NCBI GenBank assembly: GCA_031270565.1
Contig: JAISXJ010000101.1
Location: forward strand, 1-7,636
Source of the DNA: Prevotellaceae bacterium
GTDB lineage: Bacteria > Bacteroidota > Bacteroidia > Bacteroidales > Paludibacteraceae
Length of the DNA: 7,636 nucleotides
Reading direction: 5' to 3'
The position numbers and the translations under genes were made by a program. The notes below the pieces were generated by a model. It ran no database searches. It saw nothing but the letters and a program-made list of their open reading frames with translations, and was not told the origin of the DNA. Positions 6,683-7,636 of this stretch are shown in pieces. Each line of letters starts with the position of its first letter. The stretch's first letter is position 1.

Positions 6683-6844
6683 AATGAACAATGAAAAATG
6701 AAAAATAATTAACCTGAGCATCCTGTTAATCCTGTGAAAAATTGGGGCTGTCTCAAAAGTAATTTAGCCACAAATACACGAAACAACCCCTCGGCGTAGC
6801 CAATTTACTAAACTCTACACTCTGATAACTGAAAACTGAAAACT
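6683..6844. repeat. Patchwork of short-period intergenic repeats
   Basis: Several unrelated micro-repeats sit side by side: 7-nt AATGAAA-type units (6683-6703), two 9-nt TCCTGTTAA/TCCTGTGAA units (6721-6738), a CCACAAATACACGAAA string (6768-6783) and 7-nt ACTGAAA units (6828-6844). GGGGCTGTCTC (6744-6754) and GAAACAACCCC (6780-6790) form an imperfect inverted repeat (9 of 11). Strings of these types recur, from memory, in intergenic DNA of many bacteria. No reading frame is supported here. The adjoining 6636-6682 is AT-rich with a T-run and no recognisable feature. Confidence 0.5.
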
Positions 6845-6869
6845 AAAAAAAGCCCCGCAAGGGGCTTTT
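6845..6869 (-). terminator. Intrinsic terminator of the right FISUMP gene
   Basis: A 9-bp perfect stem, AAAAGCCCC (6848-6856) / GGGGCTTTT (6861-6869), with a 4-nt loop. On the minus strand the G-run is followed by C and seven T (6851-6845), a strong terminator layout. It lies about 105 nt after the FISUMP stop and separates that gene from the rho promoter. Its core is the same as that of the terminator at 1509-1540, apart from the loop. Confidence 0.9.
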
Positions 6870-6876
6870 GGTTTGC

Positions 6877-6969
6877 TGTCTTGAACTATGATTCTTTTGA
6901 TTGAATGAATACTTTGATTTTATTTAATCACAGTCCATCACAAAATCATTTAAATCATAGTTCAGGACA
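6877..6969. repeat. 93-bp inverted-repeat element (REP/MITE-like)
   Basis: The ends are 17-nt inverted repeats that agree at 16 positions: TGTCTTGAACTATGATT (6877-6893) and AATCATAGTTCAGGACA (6953-6969). Further in, GATT (6899-6902) and AATC (6944-6947) are placed symmetrically, so the stem can resume after a 5-nt interior loop. The interior is made of GATT/AATC words at roughly 10-nt spacing. No coding capacity and no clear target duplication were found. It sits only 4 nt after the stop of the FISUMP gene and before its terminator, so it is transcribed as a 3' hairpin. Mobility is inferred from the shape only. Confidence 0.7.
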
Positions 6970-6973
6970 ATTA

Positions 6974-7636
6974 TTATTTCACACACCGCACGCTAAAGCC
7001 GTACCCACGGTTAAGGTTGACACTCAGGTCCACGTGGGTGTTGTTGAAGCGCACGAGATAAGCTCCGTAATCATTGTAATTTGTACTGCTCCAGTAGAAC
7101 CCAAAGGAACCCATAGAGGCGAACGTACCATCAGACGGGTTACGCATCCCGCCGGTAGGAAAGAATAAGACAGGCTCGGGAGCAGCAGTTTCGTAAAGGT
7201 TTTTTATGCCGTTTTTATAATCGGCTGCTGCAGCATCATCCCAGTCAGCTGTTTTGTAAACAGCGAAACCGCCCAAACGGTATTGAAAATAACCCCAATC
7301 ATTATTGGCTGCTTTACCATTCTTGACAGGTACCCAGGTCAAGGGGGCGCTATTGGCGCTGGTGTTAGCCTGACCGATAGAAAGTATATTGCCGGTGGGG
7401 GGAACCTTGCCACCGACAGTACTCGGATTGCTGTCGTAATTACAAAGTCGTTCCCATTCGTCCTGAGTAGGAACGCGCCAGCCGGCGCCCATTGAGGCAC
7501 AGGGATTGTTGGCGGATATTGCCCAGTCCGTGTTTTGATGGTATTGTCCGTTGTAAAGAACGCCGCCTTTGTTTTCTTCACCGACAGTAATCTGTTTACC
7601 GTTACCCCAAAGGTTATGTTGCTGAGGGTTTCGCCA
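6974..7636 (-). CDS. FISUMP-domain protein, 5' end beyond the window
   Basis: The frame is open from the window edge to TAA at 6976-6974: 220 residues with no start in the window. It is a close relative of the left FISUMP protein: WRNPQQHNLWGNG aligns with WCSPTKNDLWGNG, NPCASMGAGWRVPTQDEWERL with DPCPSGWRVPTQDELERL, and then LTWVPV, GGFAVYKTADWDDA, YWSST and the end FSVRCVK. A Met at 7492 (MGAGW) lies inside the domain and is not the real start. The DNA for GGFAVYK to AAPEP is nearly identical to the left gene, whereas the last 66 residues differ strongly and are rich in Asn, Tyr and Gly. A secreted or surface role is inferred from the left paralogue, because the signal peptide region is outside the window. 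Its transcript ends at the terminator at 6845-6869. Confidence 0.9.
   Translation of the reverse strand, partial: WRNPQQHNLWGNGKQITVGEENKGGVLYNGQYHQNTDWAISANNPCASMGAGWRVPTQDEWERLCNYDSNPSTVGGKVPPTGNILSIGQANTSANSAPLTWVPVKNGKAANNDWGYFQYRLGGFAVYKTADWDDAAAADYKNGIKNLYETAAPEPVLFFPTGGMRNPSDGTFASMGSFGFYWSSTNYNDYGAYLVRFNNTHVDLSVNLNRGYGFSVRCVK
7172..7273 (-). repeat. Right copy of 102-bp inverted repeat shared by the two FISUMP genes
   Basis: This is the reverse complement of 1195-1296 with two mismatches in 102 bp. One changes a codon (GTA to GCA, Val to Ala) and the other is silent (GCC to GCT). Codons just before it, such as CGT TTG here versus AAT TTA on the left, and codons after it are clearly more divergent. 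This points to recent gene conversion, strong constraint at DNA level, or recombination targeted to this block. Confidence 0.9.

Noticed and set aside
7339..7581. 80-codon minus-strand frame overlapping the right FISUMP gene
   Set aside because: It runs in a different frame from the FISUMP domain, whose own frame stays open to the window edge with conserved motifs; no frameshift is needed.
1..7636. CRISPR array, tRNA, rRNA, transposase or phage genes
   Set aside because: No regularly spaced direct repeats of CRISPR length, no cloverleaf with a recognisable T-loop, and no transposase or phage motifs were found on reading both strands.

Overview
The window looks like chromosomal DNA of a Bacteroidota member, most likely order Bacteroidales. 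Three things point there: a Rho factor with a long low-complexity insertion in its N-terminal part, a Bacteroidota-type promoter in front of rho (TTTG, 18 nt, TACCTTTG on the minus strand), and two secreted proteins of the FISUMP family (Fibrobacter succinogenes major paralogous domain), which is often multiplied in gut and environmental Bacteroidota. Species cannot be named from the sequence alone.

Layout from left to right: a short CACAGAG-type repeat (9-39); a complete secreted FISUMP gene on the plus strand (91-1491); a hairpin terminator that can serve both strands (1509-1540); then a run of minus-strand genes, read from right to left: rho (6369-4525), a 181-bp spacer with two hairpins, grpE (4343-3777), dnaJ (3752-2595), aroK (2593-2039) and a small SRPBCC/START-like protein (2009-1578). 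Right of rho lies a 604-bp gene-free stretch with the rho promoter and leader, a patchwork of short-period repeats, a terminator, and a 93-bp inverted-repeat element. The window ends inside a second FISUMP gene on the minus strand (6974 to beyond 7636).

The central block is housekeeping: Rho ends transcripts; GrpE and DnaJ are the nucleotide-exchange factor and J-protein of the DnaK cycle; AroK phosphorylates shikimate for aromatic synthesis. GrpE, DnaJ, AroK and the SRPBCC protein are tightly spaced (24, 1 and 29 nt) and probably form one operon.

The most interesting signal is the pair of FISUMP genes that flank this block and point inward at each other. They share a 102-bp segment with only two mismatches, in inverted orientation (1195-1296 and 7172-7273), while the coding sequence downstream of that segment, the C-terminal face of the domain, is strongly divergent. 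Recombination between the two copies would invert about 5.9 kb of housekeeping DNA and swap the variable C-termini of the two surface or secreted proteins. This is an inference, but it is directly testable. No mobile-element gene, CRISPR array, tRNA or rRNA was seen.
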